A DNA stretch of 64,000 nt, taken from positions 31,150,001 through 31,214,000 of the forward strand of contig NC_088932.1 in the NCBI RefSeq assembly GCF_038396675.1, written 5' to 3'. Position numbers and translations under genes: made by a program. This document shows positions 35,668 to 51,109 of the stretch, piece after piece. Within the stretch, counting starts at the first letter, position 1, and each line of letters starts with the position of its first letter. Under the pieces are notes generated by a model, which saw only the letters and a program-made list of their open reading frames with translations, did no database searches and was not told where the DNA came from. The DNA comes from Hydra vulgaris. Lineage: Eukaryota; Cnidaria; Hydrozoa; Anthoathecata; Hydridae.

Positions 35668-38283
35668 CAGGGCCGTGCACAGGATTTCAGGGGCCCCGAG
35701 CATCCTTCAGTTTAGGGGCCCACCCCCTTTACTCCAAAAAAAAAAGGCCTCCTTAAATTTTTTCATTATATTACTGGAATATAAGTATAGTTAAATAGTC
35801 CAGCTGTTGTTTCTTACAATATTACTTTTCTTGTCTTTTGTTTAGCAAACTTTTCAATCACATCATGGAAATCAATATTTTTTGCTAATAGACACTCGAT
35901 ACTCAAAATGGCGAGGTCACTTGTTCGTTCTTGTCCCATAGTTGAGCGCAAAAAATTCTTGATGAGCTTCAATTTACTGAATGAACGCTCACTTGAAGCC
36001 ACTGTCACTGGAATTGAAGCAAAAATACGCAATGCAATTACTATATTTCTAAAGAGTTCTCCAAGCTTCATTTCAGAAATTTTGTTTAATAAGTCAAATG
36101 GGGCAAGAGGTTCCTTTCCTAAATTTGCAGTATGAATTTGTTTTCGGTCACATCACAAGAATATTTTTGCAAAAAATGTGAGCAAGCACTCTTGATTTCT
36201 GCTTCAGACAGTTTTTGATACTTCCACAAAAAAGAGAATATAGAAAGGATTTCTTGAATTGCTGTGAAACGTGCAGTAAGTCCACCAATTACAGAATCAA
36301 AAATGTGATAAAAAACCGTTCTCCAAAATGTTGCCTCCTCTCCTGATTCTGCTTCTGTTAATTCCGTAATTTGTTTATCCCCTTTAATTTGCTCCCCAAA
36401 AAAACTTTTGCGTTTCACTTTTCTGTGGATTGGAAATTCAGAACTGATTTTTGCAACATCTGCAACTAACTTGGCTTCTTCTAAAATTGTGGGCCATTCC
36501 TCCCGAACAGATTTGAGTTGACTAATCGATGCTTCAATATTTTCCACCTCAATATCAATAGTTGCTTTTCTTGCCTGAATGATCTGGTTGCAGCGGTCAA
36601 TCAGTGTGAGAACTTTCAGCCAAATTCCAGACATGAGAACACATTTGAAGGAGCTCATATATTTTAGGGCACCTCTAATCTCAGTTTTTGCTTTAGGCGT
36701 GAGATTCAAGCTCTTAACTTCTTTCAAAGATTCAATGATTTGGCTCAAGTGATTACAGAAAGGGCGAATGCTGTCAAGTCTCTCAGTCCATCGTGTTCCT
36801 GATTGTCCATGCAAAGACACACCGTGAAGTCTCTTTTGCAATATTTCCCAGCGTTGCGGACTAGCAGAAAAGATCGTATATACGGTTTGAACAGTTACAA
36901 AGAAAGTCTCAGCATCTGTACAGCTTGAGGCAGCATTCTGTCCACACAAATTCAATGAATGACAACCACAGGGTGAGAATACAGACAATGGGTTCTTCTT
37001 TTGTAGGATTGCTTGAACACCCTTATATTTTCCTGACATGTTGACTCCATTGTCAAAGCCTTGGCCACGGCAGTCTTCAAAGCAAATTTTTAATGTTTCC
37101 AAAGTTTCCAGAATTAATTCCGCAATATCAGATCCAGTCTTCTTGGCACAATCTGCAAAGATCAAAAACCGCTCTTCAATTAAAAATTTTCCAGGTTCTT
37201 TTTCATGTACATATCGAATAACAAACGAACTTTGTTCAGTATGGCTCACATCAGGAGTGGCATCAACCATAATTGAAAAATACTTTGCAGACTTGCACTC
37301 TTCTATAATTTGCCTGCGAACCTCAGCTGCACAAAGGCCAATTAATTCATTTTGAGAACGATTTGACAAGTAATGCGCCTGAAGACGTTGACCCTTGTCC
37401 TGTGATTGTTTAACTTTTATCACATGTTCCTTAAGAATTGGGTCATAATGCGAAATCAGTTCCAGCAGTCCTACGAAATTTCCATTATGAGAATCTCCAA
37501 TTAGGTCAGATTTTCCACGAATAGCCAATCCACGTTCACCAAGAAACAGAATCACATCCAAGGTTCGTTCCAAGATTTTTCTCCAGGTGTCAGCTTCATT
37601 GAGAATTTGGCGATTCATTAAATGTTCAATTGACTAATCAGTTTTCATTCGAGCTTCCAATTCACGCCACTGAATGTAGCATTGTTTATGGATTTTCGAA
37701 TGCTCATGTTCAGGAATTCGACTGATGAGATTCTTCCACTTCTTTTTATATCCCCATCCTCCAATCATTGCAAGGGATGAAGTCATGTGTGGAAGTTGAT
37801 TTCTAGGTAAAAATAATCGGCATGGAAAACAAAACAATGCTGTCTTTGCTGGGCTAAATACAAGCCAATCCCGCGAGAAAGATTCCCCATTCGGCATTCT
37901 GCTTTTTAAAACTGACATTGGAAATATGTGATTTCCATTATCTTTTGGCATATCCAGTGGGAAAGGAATGTGACCAGCCATGACAAACTTTTCCAGCTGA
38001 GAAGGGGAGAAATTTTCTGTTTCAAATTCACCAATGTCAAATGGCTGCAACAATGCTGGTCCATCACTGCTAGTGGTCCTTGTAGAAGTATTATCACTAC
38101 CACTAATTTGACAGTCTTCAAAAGTGGCTAATTTCTCTATACTACTAGCACTATTACCAGAAACAGAAGATTGGATACTACCGCCATATTTTTGCTTCGT
38201 TGAGCGAGTGTAAAGGGCATCTGATGTTTTAGGAGTAGTTGTAATTCCAACATCAAATAATGTATCAAATAATACTTTCGTCT
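35668..38283 (-). mobile_element. hAT transposon (ZMYM/DUF4371 type), right end missing
   Basis: The left end begins 'cagggccgtgcacaggattt', of the CAGGG(C/G) form typical of hAT termini, followed by G-rich 'ggggccccgag'. The transposase gene is on the minus strand, so this is its 3' end. No matching inverted end or 8-bp duplication appears to the right; the coding part stops at a (TA)n tract near 38287, which may have replaced the 5' end. Confidence 0.7.
35814..38283 (-). pseudogene. hAT transposase, TTF zinc finger + DUF4371 + dimerisation domain, two lesions
   Basis: Reading from 38283 leftward: a Ser/Thr-rich N-terminus; a TTF-type zinc finger ('RDWLVFSPAKTALFCFPCRL' ... 'HEHSKIHKQC', about 37900-37680); DUF4371 with 'KYFSIMVDATPDVSHTEQS' (catalytic Asp), 'CRGQGFDNGVNMSGKYKGVQ' and 'FSPCGCHSLNL'; and the C-terminal hAT dimerisation block 'VTVASSERSFSKLKLIKNF' near 35950. 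About 820 codons in all, a usual length for this type (ZMYM1-like). Lesions: an in-frame TAG at 37634-37636 after 'RMKTD', and a one-base shift near 36130 just after 'ENKF'. With only two lesions it is one of the youngest elements here. Initiation is unresolved because the 5' end meets the TA tract; the TTG at 38053 is not a real start. Confidence 0.85.
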
Positions 38284-38286
38284 AAT

Positions 38287-38397
<111 letters not shown>

Positions 38398-38477
38398 AAA
38401 ACATTTTTTTTTTACTCATAATAATCAGGATAAGTAGATGTAGCATATAATATCTCATCCGTTTTTAAAAGTTTAAT

Positions 38478-39340
38478 TTGTTTTTATATAATTTCAGTTT
38501 GTTTTGTTATTATCCCAGAAATAAAATAAGAACGAGAAAAAAGAACGCAAAACGGATGAATGCTTTCCGAGAGAGCTTGAGAAGATCTGGAGAACTCCTC
38601 TCTTCCCCCTTACCCCCTATATCTACCACTTTAAAACATGAGCTCTCTAATCGTGTTAAAACTTGTGTTGAGTTACCTAATGGCAAGTCCTTTTTAGTCA
38701 TAAGTACCATTTAAGTTATAATGATCGATAACAAAGTCTATACTGTTTATTGAATGTAACAAGATCCAGTCAATGTTGTTATATATGCAGATGTTCAGCC
38801 AAAGACATCATTGACAAAGTTATTAAACTCAACGGAGGGGCTGCAAGTCAACGGAGGGGCTACAATATGAATTATTTTCACTTTGTGCACGTATTTCTTT
38901 GTGCATGAATTAGACACTCAAACGTATACGTTTGATTGTCTAATTCATGTTTTATACAAGACATCAATCAAAAAATGGCGAGTATAAAGAGATACAAAAC
39001 AAGTTCTTGTTAAAAAAACTTACACAAAAGAGATTATTCTGACAGTTATATTGCTTGAAAAGTCTATTGGTATTACATGCCTCAGAGCTTCAAATGATCT
39101 TAATTCATGGAGCTGAAGTAATAGGAATTAGATTTTTGCCAATAGGTAATGCCAATCAGTAAAGAAACTCAAAAAACTAGAAATAAAAGATTAATAAAAA
39201 GTAAGGAAAATTATTTCTATAAAAAATCAAGAATAAAGATAAATGAAGATGTCATAAAAAAACTTTTATGTACATCTGATCCAGTTATAGTCATTAAAAA
39301 ACTGTTTCATTAATAAAAACCTCTTTTCCTGGTGTTATTG
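38478..39340 (+). pseudogene. Unrecognised decayed coding region
   Basis: Consecutive frames look protein-like: 'KNAKRMNAFRESLRRSGEL' and 'VKTCVELPNGKSFLV' (38530-38712), then 'DPVNVVIYADVQPKTSLTKL' near 38765-38830, a piece reading 'SIKRYKTS', and 'MPISKETQKTRNKRLIKSK' near 39150. All are plus-strand but in different frames. No family recognised; probably transposon debris. Confidence 0.25.
38904..38949. repeat. 46-bp palindrome without spacer
   Basis: Centred on acgtatacgt, with arms 'catgaattagacactcaa' and its inverse; one mismatch. Confidence 0.85.
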
Positions 39341-40179
39341 AAACTTTTATTTGCGATAACTCTAAAATATAAATAAATTCTTAATTTTTTAATACTATTT
39401 TATAGGTTTTTTTAATTTTTCAGCAGTAAATGAGCTTGATATTTTTATAGTTAATTTAACTATATTATTGCAATTTTAATAACAAAAACCACTAAAACAG
39501 TTTTAGCACAAAAAACGTTGTATGTTGCCCTGACACCTTACTATGCCTTATGTACAAAAGTAGATATCATCAATAATCCTCAATTTTTTCATGATCTTTA
39601 TTAACTGAAAAATGACTTTGAATAAAGTATATGTAATCAGTTTAAATGTCTAATATAAAATTAAATTAAAAACATAATTATTCATTGCACGCCACATATC
39701 TGAAATAGAATTTTTTTAAACGGTCTTAAAATTACAGCTTTTTTTTTGTTTATATTTTGTAACAATAAAACTTATTACTGGCTGGTTACAATTTTTCTTT
39801 ATACAGTTTTATCATTATTAAGTTTAGGGTAGACTTGGGCATGTTGGCCCACATTTTTTAAATTTGATTTGTGTTACTTTTAAGAAATTCATATTTTATT
39901 TTATTTGATTAGGCGAGAGTGGGGTACCATGACATACTTTTGGTTTTTGCTTCGTAACAATTTTTTTAAACGCCTTTTTTCAGGCGATTAATTTAGTTTG
40001 TAGAATAAATTTACACCTACAAAATGAAATATACAAATTACCAAAATTTAACAGGTTGAACTTAAGAGACTATACCCCCACAGGTGGGGTACCTTGATAA
40101 ACTCTATGATCATCATTAAAAAAGTAAAGAAAAAGTATAAAACATAGAGAAAAAGCAGATTTTTACTTGAAATATAAAC
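39341..40179. other. AT-rich DNA with pogo-end-like fragments
   Basis: At 39828-39850 ('agggtagacttgggcatg') and 39912-39935 ('cgagagtggggtaccatgac'), plus 40080-40096 ('caggtggggtaccttga'), words resemble the terminal and subterminal repeats of the pogo element at 51615-54926 (gggtagggtggggcaagatg). They may be the end of a decayed relative. No gene seen. Confidence 0.35.
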
Positions 40180-40572
<393 letters not shown>

Positions 40573-40586
40573 ATTAATAATTTATT

Positions 40587-41454
<868 letters not shown>

Positions 41455-41455
<1 letters not shown>

Positions 41456-41890
41456 ACATACATACATACATACATACATACATACATACATACATACATA
41501 CATACATACATACATACATACATACATACATACATACATACATACATACATACATACATACATACATACATACATACATACATACATACATACATACATA
41601 CATACATACATACATACATACATACATACATACATACATACATACATACATACATACATACATACATACATACATACATACATACATACATACATACATA
41701 CATACATACATACATACATACATACATACATACATACATACATACATGCATACATACATACATACATACATACATACATACATACATACATACATACATA
41801 CATACATACATACATACATACATACATACATACATACATACATACATACATACATACATACATACATACATACATACATACATACATACA
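41455..41890. repeat. (CATA)n tetranucleotide tract, about 109 units
   Basis: Uninterrupted catacata for about 435 bases with a single variant ('catgca' at 41746). It starts within LINE coding sequence where the LINE at 7970 reads 'taacatatcgaggctcac', so the seed was probably that acata. The 'MYVC' and 'IHTY' frames are artefacts. Confidence 0.98.
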
Positions 41891-42102
41891 TTCTTTTTAT
41901 AAATCACGAAATTCTTTTTATAAATCAAAATTAATGCGACATTAATTTTGATCTGGAAAAGAAAAATATGATATTTTTAGAAAATTCCTTCGAAAAACTT
42001 AGATACATGAAAAAGGTCTTGTTTAAAATATTACAAAAGTCTTCGTTAAAATTAAAAGTCTTTCAGAAAAAACAGTTAAAAAAGGTATCAGAAAACCAAA
42101 TT

Positions 42103-42747
42103 TCAATAACGTGTTGCTTTTCCTTTGCTTTTTATAACAACACTCAACCGATATGAGATAGAATGAACCAGTTTTTTTGTGATTTCATGACTTAAACAAC
42201 TCCATGCATCCACTAAGGCCACTTTCATCTGTGGTTTGTTAGTGAAGTGAATTTTACGCAGTTCAATTTCCAATTCTGACCATAAATGCTCAATTGGGTT
42301 GAGATCTGGACTTTGAGTTGGTGTTTTGATCACTTCAGGACAGTTGTAGAGCATCCAGAGCTGTGTATCAAAAGCACTATGCTTTGGATCGTTGTCCTGG
42401 TATTACTTATATTCACCAGTCAACCCCAATTTTTCGGCACTTTGGTTTAAGTTTTGTTTTAGGACATCAATATAAACATGGGCATTCATGTTAGTTTCTA
42501 TAAAATGTAATTTTCCAACCGTAGAAGTTGCCATTTAGCCCCAAATAATGACATCGCCCCTGCCATGTTTGACTTTTGCTACCATATTTTGCTCTTCTAA
42601 CTTTGTATTTGGTCTTCTCCAAACAATGACACGTCCATCCGATCCAAACAAATCAAATTTGGTCTCATGTCGTTTGAAGACTTTTGTAACATCAAAAAAC
42701 TGATTTTTCATATTTATTAATTTTTTGACGTAACTTTCTTTAATCAA
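42103..42747 (-). pseudogene. Tc1-like transposase, catalytic half
   Basis: On the minus strand: 'KFDLFGSDGRVIVWRRPNTK' with 'VKHGRGDVIIWG' (42747-42535), an in-frame stop, 'KLHFIETNMNAHVYIDVLKQ', 'YQDNDPKHSA' (second catalytic Asp), and 'TQSPDLNPIEHLWSELE' (catalytic Glu), ending 'KSKGKATRY'. QDNDPKHS and SPDLNPIEHLW are Tc1-family signatures with DD34E spacing. The N-terminal DNA-binding part is absent; sequence to the right becomes AT-rich and reaches a TA tract at 42896. At least two stops (after 'VIIWG' and 'GEYK') are seen. Confidence 0.8.
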
Positions 42748-42894
42748 TCAAGTATTATTTCTTTTGTTATATATTAAATAAGGATAGTTAAAGCAATTTC
42801 AACAAGAATTTTTACTAATAAATACGTTTAAGTGTTTTAAATAAGATGATTAGTAAAAAATACTTCACTGTACAAACAATTTTGTTATCCTCTG

Positions 42895-43150
<256 letters not shown>

Positions 43151-43153
<3 letters not shown>

Positions 43154-43183
43154 GGTTGAGGAATTTGCAGCTTTTTAGTCATT

Positions 43184-43232
<49 letters not shown>

Positions 43233-43294
43233 GTATAAGTATAAATATACATAAATATATATAAAATGACTAAAAAGCGGCAAATTCAACCATA
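43151..43294. repeat. Inverted repeat of about 33 bp around a second (TA)n tract
   Basis: Left 'tatggttgaggaatttgc' with 'agctttttagtcatttt' is mirrored by 'aaaatgactaaaaagcggc' with 'aaattcaaccata', differing by a 3-base gap and a substitution. The centre is TA repeats (43190-43230) and a short AT segment. It has the same architecture as 40180-40572. Confidence 0.8.
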
Positions 43295-43479
43295 ACCTAT
43301 TCGTCATAGGGTTCGTCTGTTTTTTAAAACCTTTTTAACTAAAACATTTTTTGTTTAATTTTAAAACAATTATCACCTTTATTAGCTGAAAAAAAACACT
43401 TTAAACCTTGATAATTTTAAATTGTAAACAGTGTCTCAATGCAATGGTTATTGATCGCATACCGTATTAAATATCCCTA

Positions 43480-44580
43480 GCAACAGTAAAAAGGAACACA
43501 ACGTTAAAAAAATATATATATATCCATTTTTCTTATATTATTCTACAACAATAGATGTTGGTAACCCCAATACTTCTCGTGCAGATCAGGGTCCAGGTGT
43601 GGTAGGTGACAGCTCAAAGAACTAATTAAAACAAACCAATCAATCGGATTACTCGGAACATCTCCGATTTGTTGACCTGTCGGTGAGAAGATCTTATTGC
43701 AAACACCTCATACCAAAACCAGGTCAGAGGAAAAGTTATTAGAGTGTACAACGAAAACAAGACAAACATTGTATTACAGATTTTTCCGTGCAGCTAATAC
43801 AATTATGAGACAATTAGTTTATGTCAATCCAGTTCTAGTCGTGCTGTTCATGATCCAGGTATAGTAGGTGATAGCTGTAAAAACCACTCAAAACGAATTG
43901 TTCAGTCGGATTACCCGCAACATCTTCAATTCAATGACCTGTAGGTGAGAGGTTCTTACTGCTAACATCTCACACAACCAAGAGGTTGAAGGAATAGCAT
44001 TTAAGAGTACACCTGAATGAATATACACAGCAACAGTAAAAAGGACACGCAACGTTTTACGGATGTGTTCATGCATCTAATATAATTGTGAGAAAATGAG
44101 TATAGGTCAATCTAGTATTACGTATGCAGTTTGTGATCTAGGTATAGTAGGCGATAGCTGTAAAAACTACTTAAAGCAAATTGTTCAGTTGGATTACCCG
44201 GAACATCTCCAATTTGTTGACCTGTTGGTGAGAGGTTATTCCTGCTCACACCCCACACATCAGAGAGAAGGGACAGCATTAAAGAGTACAGCAGAATGAA
44301 TATACACAACAACAGTAAAAGAAACACACAAAATGTTACATATGTATCAATGTAACTAGTATTATTCTAAGACCATTCGTATAAGTTAGTAAAATTCTAA
44401 TCATGCAAATCATGATCCTGGTGAACGCTTAAAGAACTAATTAGGACAAACCGATCAGTTGGATTACCCGGAACATCTACGATTCGTTGATGTTCCGGGT
44501 AATCCAACATCGGTTTAGAAGTTCTTATTGCAAACACCCTACACAACAACCAGGTTAGCAGAAAAGTATCCATGTACCAT
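43480..44580. repeat. Tandem array, unit about 280 bp, four partial to full copies
   Basis: The landmark 'gatccaggtatagtaggtga' or variants occurs near 43585, 43852, 44134 and 44412. Each is followed by 'cggattacccg.aacatc' and 'gacctgt.ggtgagag', and 'caacagtaaaaagga' marks the unit end (43482, 44030, 44310). The last copy carries a perfect 20-bp palindrome, 44458-44477 against 44489-44508 ('gttggattacccggaacatc' and inverse). No ORF. Confidence 0.8.
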
Positions 44581-44742
44581 TTGGGCCATTTAACTATAAG
44601 TTGATAAGTCTTCGCATACCCCTAAGCATACTAGATGCATTAAGTCTAAAAGAAACTTTGAAACCATGTCAAAATTTAATTCAATTTAAAACACCACTAA
44701 GCTGTTCAGAATGCTGTTGATGACAAAAATCTGAATCAGTAC

Positions 44743-45139
44743 TTAAAATTGATGAAATATGTGGGAGTAGTATCTTGCCACACCACTCTCCTTTCTGAAC
44801 ACAAGGCTCAAATCAGTTATAACCATTGTGTCCCTTAATACACTTAACAAATGTTCTAGCTGGTGCATTACATATGATAACAGCAAGATTGATTTCATCC
44901 TCAATATTTTCATAGATAAAACCATCTTTTGGAAGAACTTTGAACTCTAACAAAAAATTATGTAGATAATCAAAAATGGAATTAGGTTTTTGGGCACCAC
45001 TTTTTAAACAAATCTCTAAAAACACCAATTTGGGTGTTTTTAGAGATTTGAAGGCTCTGACAGCAACATTTATAAACAGTAACAACTTTTGGAAAATTTT
45101 ATTAAAATTTTTTTTACATGTATGTTTAAATTTTTTCAC
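44743..45139 (-). pseudogene. Transposon-type coding fragment with 'APARTFVKCIKGHNGY' motif
   Basis: A minus frame (45139-44813) has 'TPKLVFLEICLKSGAQ', 'NSIFDYLHNFLLEFKVLPKD' and 'LAVIICNAPARTFVKCIKGH'. After a stop, 'CVQKGEWCGKILLPH' continues to about 44750. The block (C)DAPAR-F-KCIK-H-GY-GC-KC is familiar from a large family of transposase-domain proteins in cnidarians and insects, but I cannot place the superfamily with confidence. It is truncated at both ends, and an 18-bp perfect palindrome (45009-45050) overlaps the coding part. Confidence 0.5.
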
Positions 45140-45899
45140 AATTTTAGATTTTTATTGAATAATTTCCTACATGTTTTTTTAATATAAAATACTTATGAAG
45201 CATTGTACTCTTTTACTATCAGCTATCAAGCTGATTAAACTGACTTGATCAGCTTCAGCTTTAATTTGAAGCTAATGAGTTTAAAGCTGAAGTTGAAACA
45301 TCAGTTGCAACCCATACTTTATAGACAACATATTTAATGTGATGTATATACTTTATCGTAATGCATGTGTTTTTTATAATTGAGTAGTTATTTTTTTATT
45401 TTATAATACATGTTTTTTTTTAATACGTGTATATTTATAATATTCAATCCTTAAGAAATTATCGACTTTTACCCAATATTCTTTTGATAAAAATAATATT
45501 TTCTTACCCTAATCTTATTATTATTCAGTATTAATAAATAAACATATGGTATTATAAGTATTTACAAGTATAAGTATTGTAAGTATAACTTATTATTATG
45601 TATATTATGATATTATTGTTAATATTTCAAGCGTACAATTTTAAATCAAAGTCAAAAAATATCAATGAATAAAAAATGCATTTGATGCATAACAGTAAAG
45701 CCTTTTTTTGCATTTATATGTAAACACTTAATATTTATATCTGACGGTGGGTAAACTTTGTTAACATCAGTCATTTTGCTTGCATAAAATATAGAAAAAT
45801 CAATGGAAAAGAGTGGATCTGTAAAAACGATTTAAAAGCTTTAAATTCTCTAAATATAACCTATTCATCACCACATTTGCTTGTTTGCTCTTTTTAAAT

Positions 45900-45956
45900 G
45901 TTTCTGCTAGTTATGGTAATAACCTCAAAGCAGTTATTACCATAACTAGCAGAAAC
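45900..45956. repeat. Palindrome, perfect 24-bp arms
   Basis: 'gtttctgctagttatggtaa' plus taac, a 9-base centre, then the exact inverse. Confidence 0.92.
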
Positions 45957-46231
45957 AAAACTTTATATTTTGATCATTTTAAAAAAGCAAACATTGTCTC
46001 AATGGAATAATTACTGCATGTTTAATAGTTACTGGAACATAAATTAATTATATATGTTAAACTTTGTAAATTTATTTAAAAAAAAATTAAAAAATTCTTT
46101 TATAATAGTAAATGAAATGAAATTTTAAAACAACGTCTTTTTAATGGAGTTTCACAGTGAAACAATACACCGAAAAAAAAATTTTCTCTTTAATTACAAT
46201 GTAAATGTAATATATACAAAAAATATAATGC

Positions 46232-46282
46232 CCGGTAAGTGTTTTGGTTTCCGGGCCCGTCCGGAAACCAAAACACTTACCC
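46232..46282. repeat. GC-rich palindrome, about 22-bp arms
   Basis: 'cggtaagtgttttggtttcc' on the left and its inverse 'ggaaaccaaaacacttaccc' on the right around 'gggcccgtcc'. Its GC content is well above the surroundings. Confidence 0.9.
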
Positions 46283-46513
46283 GTCAAAATCCCGTTCCCG
46301 TAAGCCCAGACAAAAACCATACAGTACCCGTCTGTCAATGTTGTCGAGGAATGATCTTATCATCAGAACCTTTTACAAGTTTTTTTACATTAATACATAA
46401 ACAAAAACTAAAAAATTACAATAAATCGTGATATAAATTGAAAATATAAATCAAACCACTGATGTTATATATAATAAATTAGTCTGATCTTATCGTCAGA
46501 ACTTATAAAAACG

Positions 46514-48190
<1,677 letters not shown>

Positions 48191-48690
48191 TACAAATTAA
48201 ATACAGTAAGACATCTCTTTGAAATAGGAAAAAGAAAATACAGCAGTCTTAAAATTAACTAGTAAATCAAAAAAAAATTCTTTTTTCAAATCCATGCTTT
48301 ATGCAAGCAGAATTCTATTGGGCCTAGAAATTCTTTTTTTGTTATCTTTTGTAGAAGGAAAAATTACTGTTTTTTTTTTTTTTAAATTTAAAAATTACTG
48401 TTTTTACTAAATTTTTGTTTTTTAACTTAATAACTTAAGACTTGAAAAACAATAGGTTTTGAATCGCTATGACGTAATACGCAATTCATATCAAATAAAT
48501 AAAATGTATGGGGAAATACAAATTAAATTTTTGTTAACTTAATTAACTTTTTTTGGTCAAATTTTTCCATTTCCTTCTATTGTCATCGAAAATGATTAAG
48601 TGTGCAAAATTTGAGCAAAATTGGTTGAGAAAAAAGCTTTCAAAAATTGATTTCAAATTTTGTGGCACACAAACATATATATATATATAT
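48191..48690. other. AT-rich spacer
   Basis: No gene. A short (TA) run at 48675-48691 marks the start of the LINE piece. Confidence 0.35.
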
Positions 48691-48691
48691 A

Positions 48692-50640
48692 GAAAGTAAC
48701 CTTATATAAAGCATGGAAAAATACGTGATTTAAATATATCATCAATAGAAAAAATAAAATTTTTAAGTTTACTTTTAAAGATCGGAAAAGTATTGGATTT
48801 TTCAAAATTAGGTATAACAATATTATTCCAATGATATGGTGCTCGAAATGTAATGCAAAATTTGTTAAATGTTGTTCTGCAAATTGGTTCATGTACAAAA
48901 TTTTTGTTTCTAAGTAAATATTTATTAATTCGGTTTAGAGAAAAAAGATCTTTAAAGATGGGTAAAGTTAAATCGTTTTTCCACATGTAAATAAAGCATA
49001 AAATGTTATAAACATTGAGCTCGGTAATATTAAGTATTTTCATCTCTATAAATAATGGTTTGGAATGAGTAAAACGATCCGCAAAATTAATCAATCGGAT
49101 TGCATGCTTTTGAAGGCGGTAAAGACATTATAACTTACTTTTTTCGGTACTTCCCCAAGCTATGCTGGCATAATTTATATACGTGTGAATAAATGAGTAA
49201 TAAAGTTGGGTTAAGGCTTTTTTCTTTAAATATGATCTGGATTTTTGGAAGACTCTGTTACTTTTAGATATTTTCGAGCAAATACAGTCAATATGCGGTT
49301 TCCATGTAACGTTCTCGTCGAGAACCACTCCTAAAAATTTAGTAACAAAATCTCCTTTTATTTCGACTTCATTATAAATGTTTTGGGCAAATTTTGGGGT
49401 AAATAGCGTCTTGTAGAGAACGAATGGAAAAGAATCCATTTGGTTTTATTAATGTTAAGCGTTATTTTTTTTACGTTTGAACCAAGTAGATATGTTTTTA
49501 AGTTCATCATTCATTGAAGATGGCTTTGGTTATTGCTATTAGTAAAAACAAATTGTTTGCGGTTTTATAAGTAACTTCGAAGCCATTTTATAGTTATATA
49601 GTTTATTCCGTAGTATTTTAGTTTTTCGAGCAGGATTTCATGGTCGACAGTTGGATGATTGTATGTTCAGTGGAATTATTTTTTTTGAAACCAAATTGGT
49701 TATTAAATAAAAGATTATTTTAAACAAGATACTTGCATACTCTATTATACATAATACGATCTATGATTTTTGAAAAGGATTGATATAGAGCGATAGTTAC
49801 TGATATTGTAACAGTCCCGTTCTTTGAAAATTGGAATAACTTTTGCAATTTTTTGTTGATCAGGAAAAACTCCTTGGTGGACAGATAATTTATAAACTTT
49901 AAAAAGAATATCTTTGAGATGATTAAAACACTGGACAACTATGTCACCATAAGTTCCATCAGCTCCGATAGCTTTTTTTTTAGTGATTTAAAGGCAATTT
50001 CGAATTTTTTAAAAAATAATTATAATTATATTTCTTTGGAACAGTTGCAATCATCCATTGGTACTAAGAAATCATTAAGGGCAACTGGGGTAAAGGGAAT
50101 GTTATTAGCTAATTTAGGGCCAATTTCGATAAAGTATTTATTAAATTTGTCAGGTATAGCTTTTGATTCATGAATACATTTGTTATCAACTATAATCATT
50201 TGGGGTATTGAACCTGAGCATGTTTTTTGATTGCTTGTAATTTCTTTTATTACTTGCCAAGTGCGCTTAGAGTTGTTTTTTAAATTTGTCTAGTTTTCTA
50301 GAGTTAAAAATTTTTTTCTTAGGCGCATTCGAATTTTTTCGAACAGATTTCTATAATTTTTGTAAATTTTTTCATTTTCAGATGATTTCGTTTTAATATA
50401 CTTTATATACAGCATTCCCCTTAAAATTAATATGATCTCAGTGCAAAAGAGATAACTGATTTTTAAAAAGATTCATATTAGTAAGATTAAAATCACGAAT
50501 AAATATTGTTTTAGAACTATAATTAATTGAAGCGTTTGAGTTAAGAGTCAGAAATATTGGAAAATGGTCAGAAATGTCAGATTTTAAAATGCCTTTTTGA
50601 ATGTCGTTGTTAAAGATATCAGTTGTTACAATATTGTCAA
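48692..50640 (-). pseudogene. LINE (third family), endonuclease C-terminus to 3' end, minus strand
   Basis: Read from right to left: 'GILKSDISDHFPIFLTLN' (near 50600-50540), the SDH-P block ending an AP-type LINE endonuclease; the linker; 'KKAIGADGTYGDIVVQCFNH' near 49960; 'KVIPIFK'-type residues and 'YQSFSKIIDRIMYNRVCKYL' (RT fingers, 49790-49720); then, after a gap where the RT catalytic segment is degraded or deleted, 'FLGVVLDENVTWKPHIDCIC' (thumb, 49330) and 'HAIRLINFADRFTHSKPLF' to 'CITFRAPYHWNNIVIPNF' (49094-48790). Pieces lie in several frames. Plus-strand frames at 49919 and 50601 within it are shadows or another copy. Confidence 0.7.
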
Positions 50641-50659
50641 CTAGAGACGTTGAGATATT

Positions 50660-51000
50660 GTCAATTAGAGACGTTCTTTACCGCCGTCAGATACACGCTA
50701 TGCGTTTAATCAATTTTGCAGATCGATTCTCACATACCAGAATATTTTTTATGGAAACGAGAATACTCAATGTATACGAATTAAATGTATTTAATGTTTT
50801 ATGTTTAATTTATTTGTGAAAAAACGATTTATGCCCTTTAGTTTTTAGAGATTTATTTATTTGGAAACTCATAAACAATTACACCTTAAGAAATAATAAT
50901 TTTGTAAATAAACCGCCTTGTAAAACAAGATTTAATCAATTTTGTATTTTATATCGTGCACTATATCTCTGGAATAGGATTGTTTTACCAAATTTTGATA
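50660..51000 (+). pseudogene. LINE 3'-end fragment, same family, opposite orientation
   Basis: 'RRQIHAMRLINFADRFSHT', 'ETRILNVYELNVFNVLCLIY', then 'KTRFNQFCILYRALYLWNRI' and 'VLPNF' repeat the last part of the minus-strand LINE at 49094-48790 but on the plus strand. It joins the other piece head to head near 50650, where a short duplicated 'ttgtcaa.tagagacgtt' is seen. Either a 5' inversion during insertion or two insertions. Confidence 0.7.
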
Positions 51001-51022
51001 TTGATATATTGTATAGATAAAT

Positions 51023-51098
51023 TATGATATATTGTCTAGCTACGTTATCAAAAGTATTTTTGATTACTTTTGATAACGCAGCTATACAATATATCATA
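51023..51098. repeat. Palindrome, 34-bp arms with two mismatches
   Basis: 'tatgatatattgtctagc' through 'gttatcaaaagta', an 8-base centre, then the inverse. It directly follows the end of the LINE fragment. Confidence 0.88.
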
Positions 51099-51109
51099 AA
51101 TTTTATGAT

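Noticed and set aside
37038..37355. Plus-strand 105-codon frame
   Set aside because: Antisense shadow of the hAT transposase; no domain.
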